In this document: piece by piece, positions 7,832 to 18,563 of the stretch
Layout of the letters: each line of letters starts with the position of its first letter
How positions within the stretch are numbered: the first letter of the stretch is position 1
From: Planctomycetota bacterium
GTDB lineage: Bacteria; Planctomycetota; Phycisphaerae; Phycisphaerales; Phycisphaeraceae
Length of the DNA: 59,062 bases
Assembly (NCBI GenBank): GCA_026386955.1
Contig: JAPLMQ010000218.1
Span: 1-59,062, forward strand
Reading direction: 5' to 3'
Made by a program: the position numbers and the translations under genes
The notes under the pieces: generated by a model
Told to the model about the DNA's origin: nothing
Database searches by the model: none
Seen by the model: the letters and a program-made list of their open reading frames with translations, nothing else

Positions 7832-8710
7832 TTACTTCAACCGCACCAGCACGATTCCCGCGACGCCCAGGGCGCAGCCCAGCCAGACGATGGGCTTGTA
7901 CCGCTCGCGCAGCACCAAGGCCGAGATCAGCAGCACGAGGACGATCCCGCCGCCGGTGAAGGAGATGTAGACGACCGCTGTGCGCAGGTGTTGGAGCAGC
8001 GCCAGCATGGAGAGAAACTGGACGCAACTGGAGAGGGCCTGCCCCGTCGCGAACGGCCAGGCCCGCCAGTTGATCGACTGGCCCAGCCAGCGGAGGAACG
8101 CCCCCAGCACCAGGACGGCCGCGATGTAGTACGCGAGCATGAAGCCGAAGCGCTGCGTCATGCCGGCCTCGGGGAGCAGGACGCCGACGTATTTCTGCGC
8201 CGTCTGGCTCACGCCGAAGCAGGCCAGCGCGCCCAGCGCGAGCGGCAGCCAGTGGAATCGCTCCCCCTCCGGCCGGGCGGACTTGCCCAGGTGGATCAGG
8301 GCCGTCCCCGCCAACGTCAGCGCGATGCCCAGGCTGCCCCACCAGGGAGGAGGTGCATCCCAACCCAACGAGACGCCCAGCGCGATCGGCAGCAGGATCG
8401 ACATGGAGGAGATGGTGATGACCGGCCCGGTGGCGCGCTGCCGGAGCGCGGTGAAGACGAAGCAGAGGCCCAGCCCCCCGCCGGCGCCGCCGACGACCGC
8501 GACCGCGATCAACCGCGGGTCGGTGAGCTGGCTGATGGTCTCACGCGGGGCGGCGATCATGCCCATGACGAAGGTCAACAGCAGCGCCAGGAGCATCGCC
8601 AGCAGCGCGAGGGGCGCGGGCTGGATCTGCCGCCGGACCGCCGCGAGCGGGACGAACGTCGCCACCAGGAAGGAGGCGATGGCCGGGATGAAGAGCCACT
8701 CGTAGGCCAT
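7832..8710 (-). CDS. EamA/DMT-family membrane transporter
   Basis: The product is 292 aa with about ten hydrophobic segments in two pseudo-repeated halves, the usual EamA layout. Glycine-rich helices (VAVVGGAGGGLGLCFVFTAL; GCALGVAGIVLVRL) and ISSMSILLPIALGVSLGW / ISFTGGGIVLVLLISALVLRERYKPI mark the ends of each half; the LRERYKP segment is typical. Such proteins export or take up metabolites in the inner membrane; the substrate cannot be read from sequence. It lies upstream on the same strand as the M20/AAC(3)-like pair, 127 bp away, so co-function is possible. No good ribosome site precedes the ATG at 8710. Confidence 0.8.
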   Translation of the reverse strand: MAYEWLFIPAIASFLVATFVPLAAVRRQIQPAPLALLAMLLALLLTFVMGMIAAPRETISQLTDPRLIAVAVVGGAGGGLGLCFVFTALRQRATGPVITISSMSILLPIALGVSLGWDAPPPWWGSLGIALTLAGTALIHLGKSARPEGERFHWLPLALGALACFGVSQTAQKYVGVLLPEAGMTQRFGFMLAYYIAAVLVLGAFLRWLGQSINWRAWPFATGQALSSCVQFLSMLALLQHLRTAVVYISFTGGGIVLVLLISALVLRERYKPIVWLGCALGVAGIVLVRLK

Positions 8711-9196
8711 GGTGCGCCTGGTGCGCCGAAATGCGGGTCACGCGGTCGCCACAGCGAGGGCCGACATGCGACGAGCCGGTGCGGCCTCCGATCCGTGATC
8801 GTCGCCGAGCGCGGCGCGGCGTGCAATACTCGACCGGCCTCGCATGAATGAGGAATTGCTTCCAAGGGAGGCCCTGTTTGGCCTGGACATCGTGAACAAA
8901 CCGAATGTGAACCTGGGCAATTCACATCGAAGATGCTTCACGAATGCACTGGCGAGCGGTCGAAACAGGAGTCAATATCCGGCAGTCGACGGTGCATGTC
9001 GACGGTGCATATTGATTCGACGGGTGGCGTGGGGTTCGTTGCGGAAAGTCGGAACGCGGCTACATAGGCCGCATTTCGGGGGACATCAACCCAATCTGGT
9101 TTGTTTCGTGGGGTCTGACCAAGCCGATGCCGTGGGCATCAGCTAGCACTCTGTCTGTCCATCTTTCGGTGGTCTATCTTTGTGGGGGCCGTTGCC
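8711..9196. other. 486-bp divergent intergenic region with small repeats
   Basis: This lies between the minus-strand EamA gene and the plus-strand giant gene. No convincing coding frame is seen; a 100-codon frame at 8844-9146 has no domain, and the region is more AT-rich than its neighbours. It holds an exact tandem 13-mer (GTCGACGGTGCAT at 8985-8997 and 8998-9010) and an inverted pair ATGTGAA / TTCACAT (8905-8911, 8921-8927; 9-base spacer) that could be an operator. Promoters for both flanking genes must lie here, but no -35/-10 pair can be named. Confidence 0.5.
8905..8927. promoter_or_regulatory. Candidate operator: ATGTGAA-N9-TTCACAT
   Basis: Seven-base perfect inverted arms with a 9-base spacer in a divergent promoter region. 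The spacing is wider than a CRP/FNR site, so no regulator is named. Confidence 0.25.
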
Positions 9197-12060
9197 ATGA
9201 CGAGGCGTATTTGGGACCGGTTTCGGACGGGCGATCGCAAGCACATCTCAAAGCAAGCCGCGGGGCACCGTTCCACCGCGCTGATGGAGGCCTTGGAGTC
9301 GCGCGTGCTGCTCTCCACGGTCGCCCTCGTGCAAGACTTGAACGACCAGGGGCAGACCTCGCTGCCGGGCAAGATGGCCGTCGTCGGCTCGACGCTCTAT
9401 TTCACGGCGTCGGACCCGATCCACGGCGCCGAGCTTTGGAAGAGCGACGGCACAGTGGCAGGCACCACCTTCGTCAAGGACATCAACCCGGGGACAGGCT
9501 GGTCGTCCATCGATTACGTGACCGCCGCGGGGGGATTGCTCTTCTTCACCGCCAACGACGGCGCGCACGGGGCCGAGGTCTGGCGGAGCGACGGCACCGA
9601 CGCGGGCACGTTCCTGCTCAAGGACATCGTCGCGGGGACGGGCAACGCCAACACGCAGAGCCTCGTCGCCGTCGGCAGCACGGTCTTCTTCTACGCCAAC
9701 GACGGTGTCCGCGGCGCGGAACTGTGGAAGAGCGACGGCACGGTGGCGGGGACCGACATCGTCAAGGACATCTCCCCGGGCGCCACGGGCTCGTCGCCGA
9801 CCTATTTCGCCGCCTTCAACAACGCGCTCTATTTCAAGGCCACCGACGGCGTCTCCGGATCGGAGTTGTGGAAGTCCGACGGGACCGACGCCGGCACCGT
9901 CATGGTCAAGGACCTCGTCGCCGGTTCGGCCAGCGGCAATCCGGGTGGCCTGACCGTCGTGGGCAACACCCTCTTCTTCTACGCCACCGACGCGGCCCAC
10001 GGATATGAGCTCTGGTCGAGCGACGGCAGCGCCGCGGGCACCGCGTTCCTCAAGGACGCCCGCCCCGGCACGACCTCCTCCAATCCCGGCAACCTCACCA
10101 ACGTCGGCGGGACCCTCTACTTCTCCGCGACCAATTCCGGGGGCGGAGCGACGCTCTGGAAGAGCGACGGCACCGCGGCGGGAACCGTGGCGGTGCAGGT
10201 GATCTCGGCCGCGTTCCAGTCAAGTGGCACGCCCGACTACTTCAGCGCGGACGGCAACCGACTCTACTTCATCGCCGGCGATGGAAGCCATGGCACCGAG
10301 CCTTGGACGAGCGATGGGACGGCGGCGGGCACGTTCATGCTCAAGGACATCAATCCGTCCACCACCACAAACTCCGTGCAGTATGGATCCTTCGCCAACG
10401 TGGGCGGGCAAGCGCTCTTCTACGCCAGCAACGGCACGACGGGCGACGAACTCTGGAGGAGCGACGGGACCGCCGCGGGAACCGTCGTGGTCAAGGCCAT
10501 CGTGGACGGCGGCCCGACGTCGTCCCCGCCGTTTTCGTGGGCTTCGTTCCAGGGCAAGTTCTACCTCTCGGGCACGACCTACGCAGGCGGGGCCGAGCTT
10601 TGGACCACGGACGGCACCTCCGCGGGAACCGTTCTTTTCACCGACCTGAACCCAGGCACGAGCTCGTCCAACCCCGCCTTCGCGGCGTTGCTCAACGGGC
10701 AGGCCGTATTCTCGGCCACCAGCCCCGCGCTCGGGCGCGAGCTGTTCAAGAGCGACGGCACCAACGCGGGCACCGGACTCTTGCTGGACATCTTTCCCGG
10801 TGCGATCGGAGCCATCTTCAGTACCACGGCCCGGCTCGGCAACAACATGCTCTTCACGGCGAAGTCCCAAACCAGCGGAATAGAGCTGTGGAAGACCGAC
10901 GGCACGGCGGCGGGGACCTCGCTCCTCGTGGACATCAGGCCGGGCATCGGCTCGTCTTTCCCGAACTCGTTGTACGCCGTCAAAGGCGCCGCCTATTTCT
11001 TCGCCTACGGCGCAACCGGCATCACGGAGCTCTGGAAGAGCGATGGCACGGCGGCTGGCACGGCCCGCATCGCCGACGCGGACCCCGGGGTGCTTGTGCC
11101 CGCGTCCTTCACCTTTGCCAACGTCAACAACACGGTCTATTACACCGCCTCCGACGCGGCCTCGGGCACTGAACTGTGGAAGAGCGACGGCACCACCGCC
11201 GGCACCGTCCGCGTGGCCGACATCAATCCCGGCGCGGGCTCCTCCTCCCCGGCGAACCTCGCCAACATCAACGGGACGGTCTACTTCTCCGCCAGCGACG
11301 GCGTGAACGGCGCGGAACTCTGGAAGACCGACGGCACCGCCGCCGGCACGGCGATGGTCCGGAACATCAACCCCGGCGCGGCCGACTCCTCGCCCTCCTC
11401 GTTCTTCATTTACGGCGGCGCGACCTATTTCTCCGCCGCCACCGCCAGCCTGGGCGCGGAGCTCTGGACGACCGACGGCACCTCGGCCGGGACTTTCCTC
11501 GTCCAGGACATCAACCCCGGCGCGGGCTCCTCCTCGCCCAAGCTGCTGCTCGACATGGGCGCCAATGCGCTCCTCACCGCGACCACCGACGCCTACGGCA
11601 ACGAGCTCTGGAACTTGACCGGCTCGACCAACACCGCCCCCGTGCTCAGCGGGGCCAACGCGCTCGCCTCCTTCAACGAGGACGCCACCCCCACCCCGAC
11701 GCTGGTCTCCGCCCTCATCGCCGGTCAGGTCGCCGACGCGAACGGCCCGGCGAGCGGCATCGCCATCATCGCCGCCACCAGCACCTCGGGCACGTGGCAA
11801 TACAGCCTCGACGGCGCCAACTGGCTCGCGCTGGGGGCCGTGTCGCCCGGGTCCGCCCGGCTGCTCCGCGCCGACGCCACCACGCAGGTGCGGTTCACGC
11901 CCAACCTGAATTTCAACGGCACGATCAACGGCGCGCTGACGTTCCGCGCCTGGGACACCTCCGACGGCTTCGCCAACGGCGCGGTGGGCGATTCGGGCCT
12001 AAGCGGCGGCTCGACGGCCTACAGCTCCGCGTCGGCATCCAGCTCGATCACCGTGAACTC

Positions 12061-13392
12061 CGTCAACGACGCGCCCTCGTTCACCAAGGGCTCCGACTTC
12101 GTCATGAACGAGGACGCCCCGGCGACGACGGTCGTCGGCTGGGCCACCGCGATCTCCCCCGGGGCCCTCAATGAGTTCGGCCAAGCCTTGACCTTCACCG
12201 CGGTCGCCGGCATCCCCAGCCTCTTCAGCGTCCAGCCCAGCATCGATCCCGTCACCGGCAACCTCACCTTCACCCCGGCCCCCGACGAATTCGGCAGCAC
12301 GGTCGTGTGGGTGACGCTCACGAACAACGGCGGCACCGCCAACGGCGGCGTCAACACCTCCGCGGTCCAGTCCTTCACGGTCACCGTGAACCCCGTCAAC
12401 GACGCGCCGTCGTTCACCAAGGGCCCCGACATCACCGTGAACGAGGACGAGCCAGGGACGGGCGCCTTCGGCTGGGCCACCTCGATCCTCGTCGGCCCCT
12501 ACAACGAGGCCGGCCAGGCGCCGATCTTCACGGTGGTCGCCGCCACGCCGAGCCTCTTCAGCGTCCAGCCCAACGTCGACCCCATCACCGGGATCCTCGC
12601 CTTCACCCCCGCCGCCAACGCCTTCGGCAGCACCACCGTGACGGTGAAGCTTTTCGACAACGGCGGCACCGCCAACGGCGGGGTCAACACGTCTGCCACG
12701 CAGACTTTCACGATCACCGTGAACCCCGTCAACGACGCGCCCTCGTTCACCAAGGGGGCTGACGTCACCGTGAACGAGGACTCCGGCGTGAAGACCGTCG
12801 CCGCCTGGGCCACCGCGATCTCCGCCGGCGCCGCCAACGAGTCCGGCCAAACGCTGGCCTTCACCTCAACCGCCGCCACGCCCAGCCTCTTCAGCGTCCA
12901 GCCCAGCGTCGACCCCGTCACCGGCAACCTCACCTTCACCCCCGCCGCCAACGCCTTCGGCAGCACCACCGTGACGGTGAAGTTGGCCGACAACGGAGGT
13001 GTCGCCAACGGCGGGGTCAACACGTCGGCGACGCAGACCTTCACGATCAACATCCTGGCGGTCAACGACGTGCCGTCGTTCACCAAGGGCGCCAACGTCG
13101 TCGTGAACGAGGACTCCGGCGCGAGGACCGTCGCAGCATGGGCGACCAGCATCTCGGTGGGCCCGACGAACGAGGGCGGACAGACCCGCACGTTCACCGC
13201 CACAAACAACGCCACGGCGCTCTTCTCGGTCCAGCCGGGCATCGACTCCTCGGGCAACCTCACCTTCACGCCCGCCGCCGACGCCTTCGGCGTCGCGACG
13301 GTGACCGTCACCCTCAAGGACAACGGGAGCACCGCCAACGGCGGGGTGGACACCTCGCCGGCCCAGACCTTCACCATCACCGTCAATTCCAT
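12061..13392 (+). repeat. Tandem 333-bp coding repeats (cadherin-like units)
   Basis: The anchor string GTCAACGACG, within the codons for (V)NDAPSF, recurs at 12061, 12394, 12727 and 13060: exactly 333 bp (111 codons) apart. A diverged copy follows at 13390, 330 bp on. Nucleotide identity is visibly high between units (for example the FTPAANAFGSTTVTVKL codons), indicating recent duplication or gene conversion, and a substrate for recombination or assembly collapse. Confidence 0.8.
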
Positions 13393-13755
13393 CAATGACC
13401 AGCCCACATTCACCGCCGGCCCCAACATCACGGTGAATGAGAATGCCGGGTTTGTCCGGATCGCCAACTGGGCCAAGTCCATGTCGCCGGGCGCGGCCAA
13501 TGAGTCCGGCGACGTCCTGAGTTTCCAAATCCTCAGCTGGACGAATGTTTCATTGCTCTCGATCCTGCCCTCGGTCGATCCCACCACCGGCGACTTGACC
13601 TTCAACACCGCGACTGACGTCAACGGCACTTCGACCTACACACTCCGACTCAATGACAGCGGTGGGTCCGCCAACGGCGGCAACCCCTTCTCGGCGACAA
13701 AGTCGTTCACGATCACCGTGCTCCCCGTCAACAACGCGCCGGTGGCCGCCAACGA

Positions 13756-13765
13756 CACCTACACC
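13756..13765. repeat. Left target-site duplication of the IS (10 bp)
   Basis: CACCTACACC abuts the left end of the insertion sequence and is repeated exactly at 14970-14979. Confidence 0.92.
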
Positions 13766-14969
13766 CAGGGCCTACGCATCTTAATCCGCACGAATGACAG
13801 GACTAACGGGTGATGGTCCGATGCAAGAGGGGTTGCCAAGCCCTCAGAGCAAGGACGCTCCCCCATGGCGGACTCTCCGGTCAGTTCCATCCACGTTTTT
13901 TTCGGCGTCCTGCCGGACCCCCGGGTCGACCGCACCCGCAGCCATGACCTGCTGGACATCCTGACGATCGCGATCTGCGCCGTGGTTTGCGGGGCCGAGA
14001 GCTGGGTTCAGGTCGAACTCTTCGGCAAGTCCAAACAGGCCTGGTTCGCTGGTTTCCTCAAGCTGCCCGAAGGCATCCCCAGCCACGACACGTTCGGCCG
14101 CGTCTTCGCTTCGCTCAACCCGGTGGCCTTCGAGCGCTGCTTCCTGGACTGGACGGCGCATGTCGCCCAGGACCTGGCCGGGGAGGTCGTGCCCATCGAT
14201 GGCAAGACCCTGCGGCGCTCCTTCGACCGTGCCGGCCAGAAGAGCGCCTTGCACCTGGTCAGCGCCTGGGCGGCGGACACGGGCCTGGTGCTGGGCCAGG
14301 TGGCCACGCACGACAAGAGCAACGAGATCACCGCCATCCCCGAGCTGCTCAAGCTCCTGGACCTGCGCGGCGCCACCGTGACCATCGACGCCATGGGTTG
14401 CCAGACCCAGATCGCCCGGCAAATCGTCGAGCAGGAAGGGGATTACGTGCTGGGGGTCAAGGAGAACCAGCCCACGCTCAGCCAGGAGGCGCGGCGGGTG
14501 ATGGAGGAGGTCCGCACCGCCCCCGCGCCCCAGCCCGTGGACTACCACGAAACGATCGAGAAAGGACATGGCCGGATCGAGGTCCGCAGGGTCTGGTGCA
14601 CGGACCGGGTGGGCTGGCTGCGTGGGCAAGAACATTGGGAGGGGCTGGCCACGATCGCGCTGGTTGAGTCGGAACGGACGGTGGACGACAAGACGACCAG
14701 GGAGCGGCGGTACTACATCAGCAGCTTGGAGGGCGTGAGCGCCAAGCGGATGTCGCACGTGGTCCGCCAACACTGGGGGATCGAGAATGGGCTGCACTGG
14801 GTGCTGGACATGGCCTTCGACGAGGACCGCTGCCGGATCAGGCTGGACAACGCGGCCCGGAACATGGGCCTGCTGCGCAATCAAGAGCAAACGCCTCAAA
14901 GCCGGATGGGATGATGCCTACCGGATCAAGATTCTCGCGGGGGCCGGTGATTTAGATGCGTAGGCCCTG
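13766..14969 (+). mobile_element. ISAs1-family insertion sequence, 1204 bp
   Basis: The ends are perfect 16-bp inverted repeats, CAGGGCCTACGCATCT at 13766-13781 and its complement at 14954-14969; similarity continues for several bases with one mismatch. The element is flanked by a 10-bp duplication, in the range reported for ISAs1-family elements. It carries one DDE transposase gene and little else: 83 bp before it and 55 bp after. It interrupts the giant surface-protein gene in the same orientation. Exact flanks suggest recent insertion, but the transposase C-terminus seems damaged. Confidence 0.93.
13865..14914 (+). CDS. ISAs1-family DDE transposase, C-terminus apparently frameshifted
   Basis: The product is 349 aa. 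Family marks are GVLPDPRVDRTRSHDLLDIL near the N-terminus, CGAESW, the first catalytic Asp in PIDGKTLRRS (D112), the second in TVTIDAMGCQTQIA (D175) and the Glu in RQHWGIENGLHW (E307). After DNAARNMGLLR (residue 338) the frame runs into a short unrelated tail. Another frame from 14880 reads IKSKRLKAGWDDAYRIKIL, the expected end of ISAs1 transposases, up to TAG 14961-14963. The usual IALNLL segment between the two is absent, so I infer a deletion of length 3n+2 (around 50 bp) that removed part of the C-terminal region and shifted the frame. This copy may be inactive. Confidence 0.9.
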   Translation: MADSPVSSIHVFFGVLPDPRVDRTRSHDLLDILTIAICAVVCGAESWVQVELFGKSKQAWFAGFLKLPEGIPSHDTFGRVFASLNPVAFERCFLDWTAHVAQDLAGEVVPIDGKTLRRSFDRAGQKSALHLVSAWAADTGLVLGQVATHDKSNEITAIPELLKLLDLRGATVTIDAMGCQTQIARQIVEQEGDYVLGVKENQPTLSQEARRVMEEVRTAPAPQPVDYHETIEKGHGRIEVRRVWCTDRVGWLRGQEHWEGLATIALVESERTVDDKTTRERRYYISSLEGVSAKRMSHVVRQHWGIENGLHWVLDMAFDEDRCRIRLDNAARNMGLLRNQEQTPQSRMG

Positions 14970-14979
14970 CACCTACACC
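14970..14979. repeat. Right target-site duplication of the IS (10 bp)
   Basis: CACCTACACC, identical to 13756-13765. Deleting the IS plus one copy restores VAANDTYTLAEDQ in frame. Confidence 0.92.
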
Positions 14980-17129
14980 CTGGCCGAGGACCAGGCCTTC
15001 ACCGGGTCCGGGCCGGCGGTCTATAGTCTGCTGGTTGTCAGCAGCGCGGGCGATTCCATCGGCCAAGGCGGGATCTACAGCTATTCCGGCGCTTCTGGGA
15101 CATTCCAGGCCGTGACCAACTTCGGCTACGCCCCGAGCGTGGTGTTCACGAGCAGTTCGAACGGGGGTGATTTCTGGGACGTCAATTTCGCCGCCCCGGA
15201 CCATGTGCGCCCCACACCCGGCACCTACCTCAACGCCGCGGCCATACCTGTCCAACCTGCGGGCACCCCCGGCCTGAAGGTTTCAGGCCAGGGCCGCGCT
15301 CCCAGCTCCATCACCGGCCAATTCACGATCTACACCGCGACCTACAACGCCTCCGGCGTCCCGACCAGCCTGGCGGCTGATTTTGTCCAGTACGCCAACG
15401 GCGCCGCGGCAGGGCTGCGCGGGAGCGTGTCGTACAACGACCTTCGTTTCTCCGGTGTCCTGGCCAACGACACCGACGTCGACAGCAGCAACCTCAGCGC
15501 AATCCTGGTCGCCGGCCCCGGCCACGGAACACTGGGGTTCAACGCCGACGGTTCCTTCGTCTACACGCCCGCGCCCGGGTATTTCGGCCCGGATGCTTTC
15601 ACATACAAGGCCAACGACGGATCCGTTGATTCCACCGTCGCCACCGTCAACCTCAATGTCACCTACGCGAACGACGCGCCGGTCCGCACCGCGGGGTCCG
15701 TCGCGCCCCTGACCGTGCTCGAAGACGCAGGGTCGACCTCCCTGGGCCTTGGCGGCGTGCAGTACGGCCCGGGCGGCGGGCTCGACGAAGCGGGCCAGAC
15801 GCTCACATACAACGTCACATACCTGCCAAGCGTCTCCCTTGGACGCATCTTCCTCGCCGATGGGCTGACCGCCGTGACGACGACCTCGTCCTACACCCTC
15901 GCTCAGGCCCAGGGCATGCTGTTCCGCGCCAACGCCAACGCCAGCGGGTTTGGCACCTTCAACTACACCGTCACCGACATCGGAACCTCCAACGGCGTGT
16001 CCGACCCCAAGACGCTCACCGAGGCGATCGCCATCACAGTCACGGTGGTCAACGACGCGCCATCCTTCAACATCGGAGCCGGCACGGCTACGAACGAGGA
16101 CGCCGGCGCGGCCTCCATCGCCGGCTGGGCCACGAACCTCTCCAAGGGCCCGCCCGACGAAGTCGGCCAATCGCTCTCCTTCCAGGTCAGCAACGACAAC
16201 GCTTCGCTTTTCTCCTCGCAGCCCGCCATCGCCGCCGATGGCCGGTTGACGTACGCCGTCCGGCCGGACGCGTTCGGCGCCGCGACCGTGACGGTCACCC
16301 TCAAGGACAGCGGGGGCGTCGCCAACGGCGGGGTCGACACCTCCGCGCCCCAGACCTTCACGATCACGGTCAACCCCGTCAACGACGCCCCCTCCTTCGC
16401 CGTGGCGGCCAACGCCTACGTCGACGAGGACGCCGGCCCGCAGTCGATCGCGGGCGTGGTCGCCGCCATCTCCGCGGGCCCGGCCAACGAGGCGGGGCAG
16501 GCGCTCACCTTCACCGTCGGCAACAACAACAATTCGCTCTTCTCCGTCCAGCCGGCCGTCGATCCGACGACGGGGCTGCTCACCTTCACCCCCGGGCCCA
16601 ACGCCAACGGCGCGGCGACCGTCACGCTCTCGCTCAAGGACAACGGCGGGAAGACCAACGGCGGTGCCGACACCTCCGGCACGCAGACCTTCACCATCAA
16701 CGTCGCCCCGGTCGACGACGCCCCCTCCTTCGTCAAGGGCGCCGACGTCTCCGTCAACGAGGACGCCGGCCTGACCACGATCGCCGCCTGGGCGACGCAG
16801 GTCTCGACGGGCCCCGCGAACGAGTCGGCCGAAATCCCCACCTTCATCGCCACCTACGCCAACTCCGGCCAGTTCGCCACGGCTCCCGCGATCGACCCCG
16901 CGACCGGGAACCTCTCGTTCACGCCCGCGCCCAACTTCTTCGGCAGCGTCGACGTCACCGTCACCCTCAAGGACGACGGCGCTCTCGGAAACGGCGGCGT
17001 GAACACCTCGCCCGCCCAGGCCTTCACCATCACCGTCAGCGCGGTCAACGACGCGCCGGCGGTCACGGGCCTCTCGGCCTCCCCCGCGACGCTCCTCTCC
17101 GGCGCGTCGACGACGCTCACGCCCTGGGC
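14980..17129 (+). pseudogene. Middle part of the disrupted giant surface protein (cadherin-like repeats)
   Basis: Coding resumes after the right target duplication with LAEDQAFTGSGPAVYSL, in frame with the piece ending at 13765. An apparent start at 14956 lies inside the IS and is an artefact. The piece encodes a Cadherin/VCBS-like unit (GTLGFNADGSFVYTPAPGYFGPDAFTYKANDG) and four further units opening DAPSF or DAPVR with a following NEDAG. The final VNDAPAVTGLSASPATLL introduces the next domain. At 17119-17124 one base is missing: CTCACGCCCTGG should read LTALGVADIDSAV but shifts into a nonsense Pro/Ser/Arg-rich tail that runs to 17391. Confidence 0.82.
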
Positions 17130-18563
17130 GTGGCCGACATCGACAGCGCGGTGGCCGGTGTCTCCTTCTACCGCGACGCCAACAACGACGGCATCCCCCA
17201 GGCGGGCGAGCTGCTCGCCACCGCGGCCACGGGAGGGCCCGACTGGAGCGCCACGGTCTCCACCGCGGGCTTCCCGGTCGGCGCCTCGACGCTCCTCGCC
17301 CAGGCCACCGACGCGGGCGGGGCCGCCGGCAACGTCGTGTCGGCCACGGTCAACGTCACCAGCTCGCCCTCGATCACCATCGCGGACGTGACCTCCGCCG
17401 AGGGCAACTCGGGGCTCATGACCTTCGCCTTCGTCGTCTCGCTCTCGGCGCCGTCGGCCCTCCCCGTCACGGTGCAATACTACACCGCCAACGGGACCGC
17501 CAGCTCCGCCAACGACTACGTCGCCGCCACGGGCACGCTGACGATCCCCGCCGGCCAGTCCTCGGGAGTGGTCAACGTCAGCGTCCGCGGCGACGCCACC
17601 TCCGAGCGCAACGAGACGTTCGTCGTCAACCTCTCGACCCCCACAAACGCCGCCCTCCCGGGGGGGACCAAGGGCACCGGCATGATCGTCACCGACGACG
17701 GCGCGGAGCTCTCGTGGAACAGCCTCTTGTCCACGCTCCCCGCGGCCGTGGGCCCGGGCGGGACGTTCCAGGCCACGCGCGACTTCCTGGTCTCGGGCGC
17801 CGCGGCGGCGCAGAACTTCGCCCTCCAGTACCGCCTGTCGCAGAACAGCGTCTGGGGCGACGCCGACGACATCGTGCTCACCTCGAGCCCGGTCGACACC
17901 GTCACGCTCGCGGCCGACAAGACCGTCGGCTCGCACGCGGCCACCCTCACGCTCACGATCCCCTCGAACTCGTTGCCCAAGGACGTGGCCCAGGCCAGCT
18001 ACAGCTACCTGCTGGGCAAGGTCGACAGCGGGGGCGTGGTCCCGGAGAACGACCTCAACAACGTCATCGTGGTCGCCGCCCCGACGACGCTGCGGAACCC
18101 CGACATCTCGTGGACCGGGCTGTTCACCTCCCCCGCCTCGATCGACCCGCTTGGCAAGCTGACCGTCACGCGCAGCTTCCAAGTCAGCACCCAGCCGGTC
18201 ACGCCCAACTTCGTGCTCGACTACCGGCTCTCGCTCGACAACGTCTTCGGCAACGCCGACGACATCGTCCTGGGCACCGAGACGATCTCCTCCGCGGCCG
18301 ACAAGTCGGTGAGCATCAAGAGCAAGACGCTCACATTCACCATCCACGCGGCCACCGCGCCGAACAACTACGTCGTGCTCGCCAAGGCCGATTCGACGGG
18401 CACCGTGAACGAGTCTTCCGAGGCCAACAACGTCATCTCCTCCGCGTCCGCGCTGGCCGTCGTGCAGCCCGACGTCTCCTGGAGCGCCCTGGGCGTCACG
18501 CCCGCCGCGGTCGACGCCGGCGGCAAGCTCGCCTTCAGCCGCAGCTACCAGATCGCCAACTAG
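17130..18563 (+). pseudogene. Giant surface protein, Calx-beta and CARDB-like segment up to an amber codon
   Basis: The frame after the one-base deletion encodes VADIDSAVAGVSFYRDANNDGIPQAGE (an inter-repeat beta domain). A Calx-beta domain follows (ITIADVTSAEGNSG...NDYVAATGTLTIPAGQSSGVVNV...NETFVVNLS). Then come CARDB-like repeats of about 120 residues that open with (P)D(I/V)SW and contain the YRLSxxxxxGxADDIVL core. The third repeat is cut by TAG 18561-18563 in YQIAN*AVGPTF; the same frame continues past it without a break, so a CAG-to-TAG change is the likeliest cause. The GTG at 17130 need not be a real start. Confidence 0.78.

Larger units (their letters stand above)
9197..13813 (+). pseudogene. 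5' part of a disrupted giant surface protein (ELWxxDGT and cadherin-like repeats)
   Basis: This is the first piece of one ancestral frame. ATG 9197 (MTRRIWDRF) follows a G-rich stretch; GTG 9182 is an alternative. After a basic leader comes LEALESRVLLS, a planctomycete export motif. Then follow 15 clear ELW(K/T/R)(S/T)DGTxAGT repeats of roughly 50 residues plus one degenerate copy, which probably build beta-propeller-like units. From about residue 815 begin cadherin-like repeats opening with VNDAPSFTKGxxxxVNED. Genuine coding ends at 13765, where the insertion sequence enters within AANDTYT|LAEDQ; the last 16 codons (13766-13813) are read into the IS before a stop. Removing the IS and one duplicated target joins this piece in frame to 14980. 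Likely a cell-surface adhesin or matrix protein before inactivation (inference). Confidence 0.85.

Noticed and set aside
8844..9146. A 100-codon plus-strand frame before the giant gene
   Set aside because: No ribosome site, domain or coding-like composition; best treated as intergenic.
12061..13392. Regular repeats as a CRISPR array
   Set aside because: Units are 333 bp and coding, with no short repeats and unique spacers.
14956..14979. A new gene starting at 14956 inside the IS end
   Set aside because: The codons before 14980 belong to the IS terminus and target duplication; the protein joins the pre-IS frame instead.
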